64,000 bases of DNA from an uncultured Pelagibacteraceae bacterium (GTDB taxonomy: Bacteria; Pseudomonadota; Alphaproteobacteria; Pelagibacterales; Pelagibacteraceae). The DNA is taken from contig CACBYV010000001.1 of the NCBI GenBank assembly GCA_902543575.1, positions 1-64,000 on the forward strand, read 5' to 3'. Position numbers and translations under genes: made by a program. Positions 1-7,730 of the stretch are shown piece after piece. The notes below the pieces were generated by a model. The model made no database searches and had not been told where the DNA came from. It saw nothing but the letters and a program-made list of their open reading frames with translations. The stretch's first letter is position 1. The number at the start of each line of letters is the position of its first letter.

Positions 1-891
1 TTTTTCTATCAAATTTTTAAAAGTGATGTTATTAAATTTTGCAATTTCCGGCACGAGAGATAGTGATGTCATTCCTGGCTGTGTATTTGTCTCCAGCAAA
101 TAAAATTTATTTTTGTGAAATCTAAAATCTGATCTTGTTACGCCTCTACAATTAAGTAATTTGTGAGCTTTTAGAGCAATTTGACAAACTTTTTTGTAAT
201 TTTTTCTGCTCATTTTGACTGGAATAATATGTTCTGTTTTAGCTTTAGGATTATACTTTGCCTCATAATCGTAAAATTTTCTTTTAGGTTTTAGTTCAAT
301 TGCTCCAAGAATTTTTCCAGATAAAATTGCAACCTGTATTTCTCTTCCTGAAATGTATTTTTCAATTAAAATTTCACTGTAATCTTTTAGTTTATTGAGG
401 TTTTTAAAAAAATTTTCTAAATTACAAATATAAACGTTAACGCTGGAGCCTTCATTAACTGGTTTAATAACAAGTGGAAAACCAATTTTGTTGATTAGCA
501 TTTTTAAAAATTTCATTTTGTTTATTTTTTTTTTTGTTTTAAACTTTATGTATTTAGGTGTTAAAATATTATTTTTTATATAAATTTTTTTTGAAATATC
601 TTTATCAATAGCTAAAGATGAGGACAAAACCCCTGAATGTGTATATTTTATTTTTTCAGACTCTAAAATAGCTTGAATATATCCATCTTCTCCATACCTT
701 CCATGCAATAGATTAAATACTATATCAGGCTTGAAATTTCTCAGATCTTTTACAAAATTGCCGTTAGGATCCAAAGTTTTAATTTTATATTTTTTAATTT
801 TATTTAATTCTGTAAAAACTGATTTTGCTGTTTTTAAACTAACCTCTCTTTCTTTTGAATAACCTCCTGCTAAAATTATTATTTTTTTCAT
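1..891 (-). CDS. ddl: D-alanine--D-alanine ligase, 3' end outside window
   Basis: Joins two D-alanines with ATP to make the dipeptide that MurF adds to the peptidoglycan stem. 297 codons are visible from ATG at 891, with no stop before the left edge. The family is usually about 300-310 residues, so only the extreme C-terminus is missing. Visible ATP-grasp features are the N-terminal ILAGGYSKEREVSL, FNLLHGRYGEDG, the ATP lysine region PLVIKPVNEGSSVNVY, and LLETNTQPGMTSLSLVPEIA near the end. The start shares its A with the murB stop (TAATG), so the two are translationally coupled. Last visible gene of the dcw operon; ftsQ and ftsA would usually follow. Confidence 0.95.
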   Translation of the reverse strand, partial: MKKIIILAGGYSKEREVSLKTAKSVFTELNKIKKYKIKTLDPNGNFVKDLRNFKPDIVFNLLHGRYGEDGYIQAILESEKIKYTHSGVLSSSLAIDKDISKKIYIKNNILTPKYIKFKTKKKINKMKFLKMLINKIGFPLVIKPVNEGSSVNVYICNLENFFKNLNKLKDYSEILIEKYISGREIQVAILSGKILGAIELKPKRKFYDYEAKYNPKAKTEHIIPVKMSRKNYKKVCQIALKAHKLLNCRGVTRSDFRFHKNKFYLLETNTQPGMTSLSLVPEIAKFNNITFKNLIEK

Positions 892-1799
892 TAATCTACT
901 ATTTGAATTTCTAATGTAATATTTATGCCAGTTTTTTCTTTTACACATTTTTTTACAAAATTTATTAAGGAGTTCATTTGTTGGAAAGTAGCATTATTTT
1001 TATTTACAAAAAAATTCGAGTGCATCTTAGATATAGTAGCATCTCCAAAATTAATATTTTCTGGAACTGATAATTTAATTAATTCCCATACTTTTTTCTC
1101 AGTTTGTTCAATTGGATTTTTAAATGTGCTTCCGCCAGTTTTTATTTTTGATGGTTGAGTATTATTTTTTTTTTCAATTAATTCATCAATGCAAGATTTT
1201 ATCTTTAGTTTTTCTGACAAATTCCCCTTGAATGTAGCGCTTAAAAATATCAAATCTTTATCTAATTCTGTATTTCTATAATTAAACTTTATTTTCTCAG
1301 ATGGTATGACTTTTATATTTCCGTAATAATCAATACATTGTATTGAAACTATTAAATCTTTAAATTCTTTACCAAAACACCCAGAATTCATTTTAATTCC
1401 CCCTCCGATAGATCCAGGAATACAATACATAAACTCAAATCCACCAATATTATTTTTCATCGCAAAATCTGAGACTTTCTTTTGAGAACAAGATGATCCT
1501 GCGATTATAGTTTCGTTATTTAATTTTGATATTGAAGAAAAATTATTACTTAATTTTATGACTACACCATTGTATGTTTCATCTTTAAATAATACATTAG
1601 AACCAAGTCCCAAAACAAATATTTTTCCTCTATTTGAGTATAGTAATAAAAATTCTTTTAATTCTTTTAAATTTTTTGGCTTGAAAAATATTTTAGATTT
1701 ACCACCAATGTTAAACCAATTTAGTTTTTTTATATCAAAATTAAAAAAAAGTTCAGAATGATTTTTGTTTTTAAAATTTTCAAGATCCTTTATATTCAT
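891..1799 (-). CDS. murB: UDP-N-acetylenolpyruvoylglucosamine reductase
   Basis: FAD/NADPH enzyme that reduces UDP-GlcNAc-enolpyruvate to UDP-MurNAc, the second committed step of cytoplasmic peptidoglycan synthesis. 302 residues, a normal size. FAD-binding motifs GLGSN (64-68) and IPGSIGG (127-133), YRN (174-176), and the catalytic serine in GGSTFKNP (222-229) are present; the C-terminus keeps the conserved glutamate region (ITLEIQ). It begins one base after the murC stop and overlaps the ddl start by one base. The order murC-murB-ddl is the standard alphaproteobacterial one. Confidence 0.97.
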   Translation of the reverse strand: MNIKDLENFKNKNHSELFFNFDIKKLNWFNIGGKSKIFFKPKNLKELKEFLLLYSNRGKIFVLGLGSNVLFKDETYNGVVIKLSNNFSSISKLNNETIIAGSSCSQKKVSDFAMKNNIGGFEFMYCIPGSIGGGIKMNSGCFGKEFKDLIVSIQCIDYYGNIKVIPSEKIKFNYRNTELDKDLIFLSATFKGNLSEKLKIKSCIDELIEKKNNTQPSKIKTGGSTFKNPIEQTEKKVWELIKLSVPENINFGDATISKMHSNFFVNKNNATFQQMNSLINFVKKCVKEKTGINITLEIQIVD

Positions 1800-1800
1800 A

Positions 1801-3183
1801 TTAGTTTAATTTTCTAACCCAAGATGAAATAGTTCCTGCACCCATTGCTATAAAAATTTTATTTCCAAAAGCTAAATTATTAGTAATTTTTTTTAATTCT
1901 ATCTCATCTTTTAACATAATTAATTTAACTTTTGAATTTTTTGCGATTAATGAAGCAAAAGATGTATACGAAAAATTTAATTTAATATTTTCTCCAGCTT
2001 TATAAATGGGGCAGAGTAAAACTGTGTCAGCTTTTCTAAAACAATTTGAAAATTCAACTTTTAGACTGTTTACTCTAGAAACCCTATGTGGTTGAAAGAT
2101 GCAAACAATTTCCTCATTTTTATAAACTTTTCTTACTCCATCCAATACTGAAAGAATCTCAGTTGGGTGATGTGCGTAATCATCAAAAAAAGGCACACTG
2201 TTTTTTTTGAACAAATAATCGAATCTTCTTTGAACTCCTTTGAAACTTTTTAAACCTAATTTAATTAGGCTATCAGGTACACCTATTGAAAATGCAACAG
2301 CTAATGCTGAAGTAGCATTTTTAATATTATGCAATCCAAGTAAAGGAATTATTATATTTTTAATAGCTTTTATTTTTCCAGGTATTTTAATCTTAACATC
2401 AAATTTTGAGTAACTTTTATTTTGTAAGATATTTTCAATCATAAAATTTGACTTTTTATCTAAGCCGTATGTATAAAAATTTTTATTTTTAATTTTTGAC
2501 AAGGTGCTTTTTAAAATTTTATCATCTAAACAAATAAATGCTTTTCCAACTGATGGCGTTTTGTCAATAAACTCAATAAACTTACTTTTTAGATTTCTTA
2601 TACTCTTATAAAAGTCCAAATGTTCATGATCTATGTTAGTTATTATTGAATATTGAAAAGGTATTTGAAGAAAGCTTCCATCGGACTCGTCTGACTCAAT
2701 CAAGCTCCAATCACTTTTTCCTAATTTAGCTGAACTACCTATTGAATTTAAAACACCACCATTAATTATTGTAGGGTCTAATTTAGCAAAATTTAAAATA
2801 GTTGATAAAATAGATGTTGTTGTTGTTTTTCCATGTGAGCCTGTAACAACAATATTTTTCATCAGAGAAACAATATGCCCAAGTAATTCACCTCGTTTAT
2901 AAATCGGTAAATTTAATTTTTTTGCCTGTTTATACTCAGGATTTGATTTTTTAATTGCTGAAGAAATTACTAAAATTGTGCAATTTTTAATATTATTTTT
3001 ACTGTGTTTTAAATATATAGGAATTTTTTTTTTTCTTAAATTATTTAAATATTTATTATTGGCAATATCACTGCCTTGAATTTTAAAACCAAGGCTATTC
3101 ATTATTAGTGCTAATCCACTCATGCCAATGCCCCCAATGCCTACAAAATGAATTAACTCTGTTTTTCCTAAATTAATTTTCAT
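1801..3183 (-). CDS. murC: UDP-N-acetylmuramate--L-alanine ligase
   Basis: ATP-dependent Mur ligase that adds the first amino acid, L-Ala, to UDP-MurNAc in the cytoplasm. 460 residues, as expected. The N-terminal Rossmann-like motif HFVGIGGIGMSG (about 12-23) is the MurC UDP-binding signature. The P-loop GSHGKTTT is at 115-122, followed by DESDGSF, NIDHEHLDFY, the DDYAHHPTEI region and FQPHRVSR of the C-terminal domain. The start overlaps the murG end by 11 bases. All Mur-ligase domains are complete. Confidence 0.97.
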   Translation of the reverse strand: MKINLGKTELIHFVGIGGIGMSGLALIMNSLGFKIQGSDIANNKYLNNLRKKKIPIYLKHSKNNIKNCTILVISSAIKKSNPEYKQAKKLNLPIYKRGELLGHIVSLMKNIVVTGSHGKTTTTSILSTILNFAKLDPTIINGGVLNSIGSSAKLGKSDWSLIESDESDGSFLQIPFQYSIITNIDHEHLDFYKSIRNLKSKFIEFIDKTPSVGKAFICLDDKILKSTLSKIKNKNFYTYGLDKKSNFMIENILQNKSYSKFDVKIKIPGKIKAIKNIIIPLLGLHNIKNATSALAVAFSIGVPDSLIKLGLKSFKGVQRRFDYLFKKNSVPFFDDYAHHPTEILSVLDGVRKVYKNEEIVCIFQPHRVSRVNSLKVEFSNCFRKADTVLLCPIYKAGENIKLNFSYTSFASLIAKNSKVKLIMLKDEIELKKITNNLAFGNKIFIAMGAGTISSWVRKLN

Positions 3184-4249
3184 TAATAATTTCCATAATA
3201 CGATTATTTATATTATTCCAAGTATTTTTTTCATTTAATTTTTCCATATGATCAATTTTTTTAATGTAATATTCATCATTTTTAAATATTTTAGAAATTA
3301 AACTTGATAACTTCCCAATTTCAAATTCGTCTTGATTAATAATCCAGCAACAATTTTTTTGATAATAATAATTTGAATTATAAAATTGATGATTATCTTT
3401 TGCAGTCGGTAGAGGTATTGCAATAAATGGTATATTTAAGTACGAAAGTTCACTTAAAGTACTCGCCCCACCCCTGGTTATTGCTAAATCAATTCCATCA
3501 TAAATATTTTTACTTTCATTAGTAAAATTAAAAATTTTGAAGTTTATTTTAGCTTTTTCATATTTTTTGCTTACTAAAGTATTCATATTTTTATCTGATA
3601 CTTGTTGAAGAATTTCAATTTGGAATAAGTTTGAAATATTGACTATAAAATCAGTAATTTTATGATCAAAAAAAGATGCTCCTTGACTTCCTCCAATAAT
3701 AAGAATTTTTTTTGTTTTTTTTGAATTAGATTTAGAATTTTTTCTTAATTTATAAATTTGATTTCGAAGAATTGGGTCAATTGTTATTTTTTTTGAAACA
3801 TATTTATCTGGAAAATTTTTAAGATTTCTATCATAACAAATAATTTTATTTGAAAATTTTAACATTATTTTGTTTGATCTTCCCAATACACTATTTGGTT
3901 CAAATAAAATAATTTTTTTTTTTTTTAAGTATGCAGCGATACAAAATGGGATAGACATATATCCACCCATGCTAATCACAATGTTAATTTTATTGTTTTT
4001 TAAAAAATTTAATGATTTTATTATATTAAAAATATATTTTATTAATTTTAATGGAAAAAGATAAGGGTTTGAAAATAAATGAGGTACGTCTAAAATAACA
4101 TATTCGTAATTATTTTGATCAATAAACTTACTACCCCTAATATCAGAAACAATTTTAACATTAAAATTTCTTTCTAAATGTTCGAGTAATGAAATGGCTG
4201 GTATTACATGTCCACCAGATCCTCCTGTTACTAACAGTACATTCTTCAT
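3173..4249 (-). CDS. murG: Undecaprenyldiphospho-muramoylpentapeptide beta-N-acetylglucosaminyltransferase
   Basis: Membrane-associated GT28 glycosyltransferase that transfers GlcNAc to lipid I to give lipid II on the inner face of the cytoplasmic membrane. 358 residues. The glycine-rich N-terminal loop TGGSGGHVIPA (8-18), the second G loop GGSQGA and the donor-binding TRGGASTLSEL are all present. ATG follows directly on the ftsW stop (adjacent bases), and the end overlaps murC. Unusually Lys/Asn-rich, as are all genes here. Confidence 0.96.
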   Translation of the reverse strand: MKNVLLVTGGSGGHVIPAISLLEHLERNFNVKIVSDIRGSKFIDQNNYEYVILDVPHLFSNPYLFPLKLIKYIFNIIKSLNFLKNNKINIVISMGGYMSIPFCIAAYLKKKKIILFEPNSVLGRSNKIMLKFSNKIICYDRNLKNFPDKYVSKKITIDPILRNQIYKLRKNSKSNSKKTKKILIIGGSQGASFFDHKITDFIVNISNLFQIEILQQVSDKNMNTLVSKKYEKAKINFKIFNFTNESKNIYDGIDLAITRGGASTLSELSYLNIPFIAIPLPTAKDNHQFYNSNYYYQKNCCWIINQDEFEIGKLSSLISKIFKNDEYYIKKIDHMEKLNEKNTWNNINNRIMEIINEN

Positions 4250-5359
4250 TTAAATTAATTTTCTTTTAGTTAGATTTAAAATTATTCCAGTTAATATAGA
4301 CGTACCAATAATTGATGATCCTCCATAACTTAAGAAAGGCATAGTCATGCCTGTTGTAGGAAGCATTCTTATATTTACACCAATATGAATAAAAGTTTGT
4401 AATAATATTATTGAAATACTACCAACTAATATAAGTTTAAAATTATTATTTTTTGTTAAATTTATTTTTTTTAAAACTCTATAAGATAAGACTAAATAAA
4501 GTAATATTATACCTATTAAGATAATTACTCCAAATTCTTCAGCAATTACAGAAATTATATAATCTGTATGTGCTTCTGGTATTCTTGAATTTAAAGTTCC
4601 TTCACCTATTCCTTTTCCAAAAAAACTTCCACTGGATATTGCATCGCTTGCTTTATCAGCCTGGTAATTATTACCGCTAGAATTATCTAAAAATGACATT
4701 AATCTTATTCTTATGTATTCAAACTTTGGCACCAAAAAGACTAAAAATAGAGTTAATGAACTTACAGCTAATAATGAGATTGCAAAAAGTAATAAATTTA
4801 TTCCTGAAACAAAAATAATGGCAAGCCAAACAGATATTATTAATAATGTTTGTCCTAAGTCTGGTTGAGATAAAAGTAAAATAATAATTGGAACTAAAAT
4901 GACTGAACTAAAGAGATATTTTATGTAAAGATTTTTTTTTTCTAATGAAATTATTAGTGAAATAACAATAACAAAAAAAGGTTTTAAAGTTTCAATAGGT
5001 TGAAACCTAGGTAATGATCCAATATCTAACCATCTCTTTGACCCTTTGACCTCCACGCCAATTAAAGGAACTAAGAATAAACTTATAAATGTGATAACAA
5101 ATAATACGACTGATAACCTAATTAAAATTTTTTGATCTAGTAGAGATAAAAATAAAATTAAAAATATTCCTATTAAAACAAAAATTAAATGTTTTAAAAA
5201 AAAATAATAAGAATTTGTGTTTAATTTATCTGATGCAATTATTGAAGTTGAAACTAAAGAAAAGAACAAACCTAGTGAAAATAATAGACTTATTATTAAA
5301 AAAATTGTTTTATCGATGTTTTTCCACCAATCATAAAATGTATCAAAATATTTATTCAT
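4250..5359 (-). CDS. ftsW: SEDS peptidoglycan glycosyltransferase, division type
   Basis: Integral-membrane SEDS protein that polymerises lipid II at the septum with its partner transpeptidase FtsI, encoded in the same operon. 369 residues with about ten hydrophobic segments. Conserved SEDS regions include GSKRWLDIG, PDLGQ, EEFGVIILIG and the C-terminal PFLSYGGSS. It overlaps the murD end by 4 bases (ATGA) and abuts murG. Position between murD and murG and the sequence pattern favour FtsW over RodA. Confidence 0.93.
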   Translation of the reverse strand: MNKYFDTFYDWWKNIDKTIFLIISLLFSLGLFFSLVSTSIIASDKLNTNSYYFFLKHLIFVLIGIFLILFLSLLDQKILIRLSVVLFVITFISLFLVPLIGVEVKGSKRWLDIGSLPRFQPIETLKPFFVIVISLIISLEKKNLYIKYLFSSVILVPIIILLLSQPDLGQTLLIISVWLAIIFVSGINLLLFAISLLAVSSLTLFLVFLVPKFEYIRIRLMSFLDNSSGNNYQADKASDAISSGSFFGKGIGEGTLNSRIPEAHTDYIISVIAEEFGVIILIGIILLYLVLSYRVLKKINLTKNNNFKLILVGSISIILLQTFIHIGVNIRMLPTTGMTMPFLSYGGSSIIGTSILTGIILNLTKRKLI

Positions 5360-6645
5360 TTAATTGGTAAATATCTTTTAATTAACATATTGAATTGTCT
5401 ACCTCTTTCTTCAAAATTTTTGTATTGATCAAATGATGCGGCCGATGGGCTGAATAAAACTGTAACTTTTGTTTTTATATCCTTAAGGTTTGGAATTAAT
5501 TTAAGAGTATTTCTCAGATCTTTTGATAGATTAACTTTAATTTTATTTTTAAATAGTTTGAAAAAAACATGTCTATCTTTCCCGTAAATATATGCTTCTA
5601 AATTTTTAAAATACTTTTTATTTAAATTAAATTTGTCACCCTTTTTAAATAATCCTCCCAAGATCCATAAAATTTTTTCATTAGTTTCTAAAAATGGAAT
5701 AGTAGAAGATAATGTTGTTGACTTAGAGTCGTTTATTATTTTTAAATATTTTGATTGATAGATAACTTCTTGTCTAAACTTTAAAGGTTTAAATTTATTT
5801 ATAGTTTTTATTACAGTTTTTAAATTAAGCTTCATTTGTTTCGATAACTCAAATAGAAAATTTAAATTTTGAAAATTTGCTGAATTTTTAAAATTGTCAT
5901 TACTTAATTTATTTTTTAAATATGCATACTTATTTTTACTTACATATATTATTTTAGATTTTATATTTTTAGGTCTTAATAAGTCTTTCAATAAATTAGT
6001 GTTTGTTATTATTGCTATATCATTTTCGTTTTGTCTTATTACACACTTTAATTTTGATAATACATAATTCTTCATTGTATTATGCCTTTCTAAATGATCT
6101 GGGGAAATATTAATGATTATAGAAAATTTTGATTTGAAATATTTACTATAAGCTAGCTGATAAGAAGAAGCCTCAATAACAAAGATGGTATTTTTAGTGA
6201 TTTTTTTTTCATCTAAAATAGGATTTCCGATATTTCCAGTTAACCTAGTATCATAGTGGTGGTTCTTTAAAATATCATAAAGCAACTTACTTGTAGTTGA
6301 CTTTCCATTCGTGCCAGTAATCGTAATTGTTAAAACTTCAGGGTTAAATTTATAAAAAATATCAAAATCAGTAATAACTTTTTTTTGGTTCTTTTTTAAA
6401 TAATTTGATAACTGGCATCTATTTATATTAATACCGGGACTTATAATTATATAATCAAAATTATAATTTAATAATTTTGATTTAGAAATAAAAAATTTTT
6501 TATATTTATTTTTTATTTTTTTCTTATCATCGTCGAAAATAAAACACCTATTTTTCTTTTTTAAATATTTTAATGATGAAATTCCAGATTTTGCAAAACC
6601 ATAAATTAAAAAATTTTTACTTAAAATTTCATTTTTTAATTTCAT
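5356..6645 (-). CDS. murD: UDP-N-acetylmuramoyl-L-alanine--D-glutamate ligase
   Basis: Mur ligase adding D-Glu to UDP-MurNAc-L-Ala. 429 residues. N-terminal nucleotide-sugar domain with a GFAKSGISS loop (16-24), P-loop GTNGKSTT (111-118), NISPDHLERH, and the C-terminal signature SPSAASFDQYKNFEERG. It begins on the last base of the mraY stop (TAATG) and overlaps ftsW by 4 bases. Sequence identity to the family looks low outside the motifs because of Lys/Ile/Asn enrichment, but no key motif is missing. Confidence 0.95.
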   Translation of the reverse strand: MKLKNEILSKNFLIYGFAKSGISSLKYLKKKNRCFIFDDDKKKIKNKYKKFFISKSKLLNYNFDYIIISPGININRCQLSNYLKKNQKKVITDFDIFYKFNPEVLTITITGTNGKSTTSKLLYDILKNHHYDTRLTGNIGNPILDEKKITKNTIFVIEASSYQLAYSKYFKSKFSIIINISPDHLERHNTMKNYVLSKLKCVIRQNENDIAIITNTNLLKDLLRPKNIKSKIIYVSKNKYAYLKNKLSNDNFKNSANFQNLNFLFELSKQMKLNLKTVIKTINKFKPLKFRQEVIYQSKYLKIINDSKSTTLSSTIPFLETNEKILWILGGLFKKGDKFNLNKKYFKNLEAYIYGKDRHVFFKLFKNKIKVNLSKDLRNTLKLIPNLKDIKTKVTVLFSPSAASFDQYKNFEERGRQFNMLIKRYLPIK

Positions 6646-7730
6646 TATCTAAGTTTCAAAGTTGCTAATCCAATCATCGCTAGAATAATAGAAATTATCC
6701 AAAATCTAATTACAACCGTTGACTCTGGCCATCCTTTTTTTTCAAAATGATGATGTATTGGAGCCATTTTAAATACTCTTTTACCTGTTAATTTATAGGA
6801 AATAACTTGAACTATTACAGAAATAGCTTCTAAAACAAACAATCCACCTGTTATTGCTAACACAATTTCGTGCTTAGTTATTATACCAACCGCTCCCAGT
6901 GAACCACCTAATGATAAAGATCCAGTGTCTCCCATAAAAATTTTTGCTGGTGGTGCATTAAACCATAAAAAACCTAAACAAGCCCCGATTATTGATCCAC
7001 AAAATATCGAAGCTTCTCCAACACCCTCTATATATGCAATCTGAAGATAATCAGAAAAAATTATGTTACCAGAGACGTAACTAATAAATGCAAAACAAGC
7101 AGCAACTAACATCACAGGAACTGTTGCTAATCCGTCCAAACCATCTGTTAAATTAACTGCATTTGAAGCTCCAACTAATATGAACATATAAAAAGGTATA
7201 AAAAACCAGCCAAGATTGATTACTAAGTTTTTGAAAAAAGGAAAATATAGATTGTTTATTTGATCAGAATTACTTGTGATATAAAGTATAAATATACCAA
7301 TCAAAGCTAAAATAATTTGTAGAGAGAACTTTAGTTTAGAAGAAATTCCATTCGAACTTTTTAACTTTATTTTTTTATAATCGTCATAAGCTCCCAATAA
7401 TCCAAAAGAAGCTGCAATAAATATTAAAAACCAATTGTAAGGATTTGATAAGTCACCCCATAGTAATACTCCTGAAAAAACACCTAGTAAAATTATTAGT
7501 CCTCCCATTGTAGGTGTTCCAATTTTTCTAATTATATGATCGCTAGGTCCATCTTCTCTGATTGGATTATGAATCTGTTTTGAAGAAAAAAAATTAATTA
7601 ATGGGTTTCCAACTAAAAAAACAACAACCATAGCTGTAAACATAGCAAGACCAGTTCTTACTGTTAAATATTTAAAAACATTCAAAAAGCTAAATTGATC
7701 TACTAGAATTGAAAAAAGTTCAAACAACAT
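6645..7730 (-). CDS. mraY: Phospho-N-acetylmuramoyl-pentapeptide-transferase
   Basis: Polytopic membrane enzyme that transfers phospho-MurNAc-pentapeptide to undecaprenyl phosphate, giving lipid I. 361 residues, about ten membrane segments. Catalytic acidic motifs are present: the cytoplasmic DDYKK, NLTDGLDGLA and GDTGSLSLGG, plus the PIHHHFEKKGW histidine loop near the C-terminus. It shares one base with murE-murF upstream and with murD downstream. One of the most conserved proteins in the window. Confidence 0.97.
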   Translation of the reverse strand: MLFELFSILVDQFSFLNVFKYLTVRTGLAMFTAMVVVFLVGNPLINFFSSKQIHNPIREDGPSDHIIRKIGTPTMGGLIILLGVFSGVLLWGDLSNPYNWFLIFIAASFGLLGAYDDYKKIKLKSSNGISSKLKFSLQIILALIGIFILYITSNSDQINNLYFPFFKNLVINLGWFFIPFYMFILVGASNAVNLTDGLDGLATVPVMLVAACFAFISYVSGNIIFSDYLQIAYIEGVGEASIFCGSIIGACLGFLWFNAPPAKIFMGDTGSLSLGGSLGAVGIITKHEIVLAITGGLFVLEAISVIVQVISYKLTGKRVFKMAPIHHHFEKKGWPESTVVIRFWIISIILAMIGLATLKLR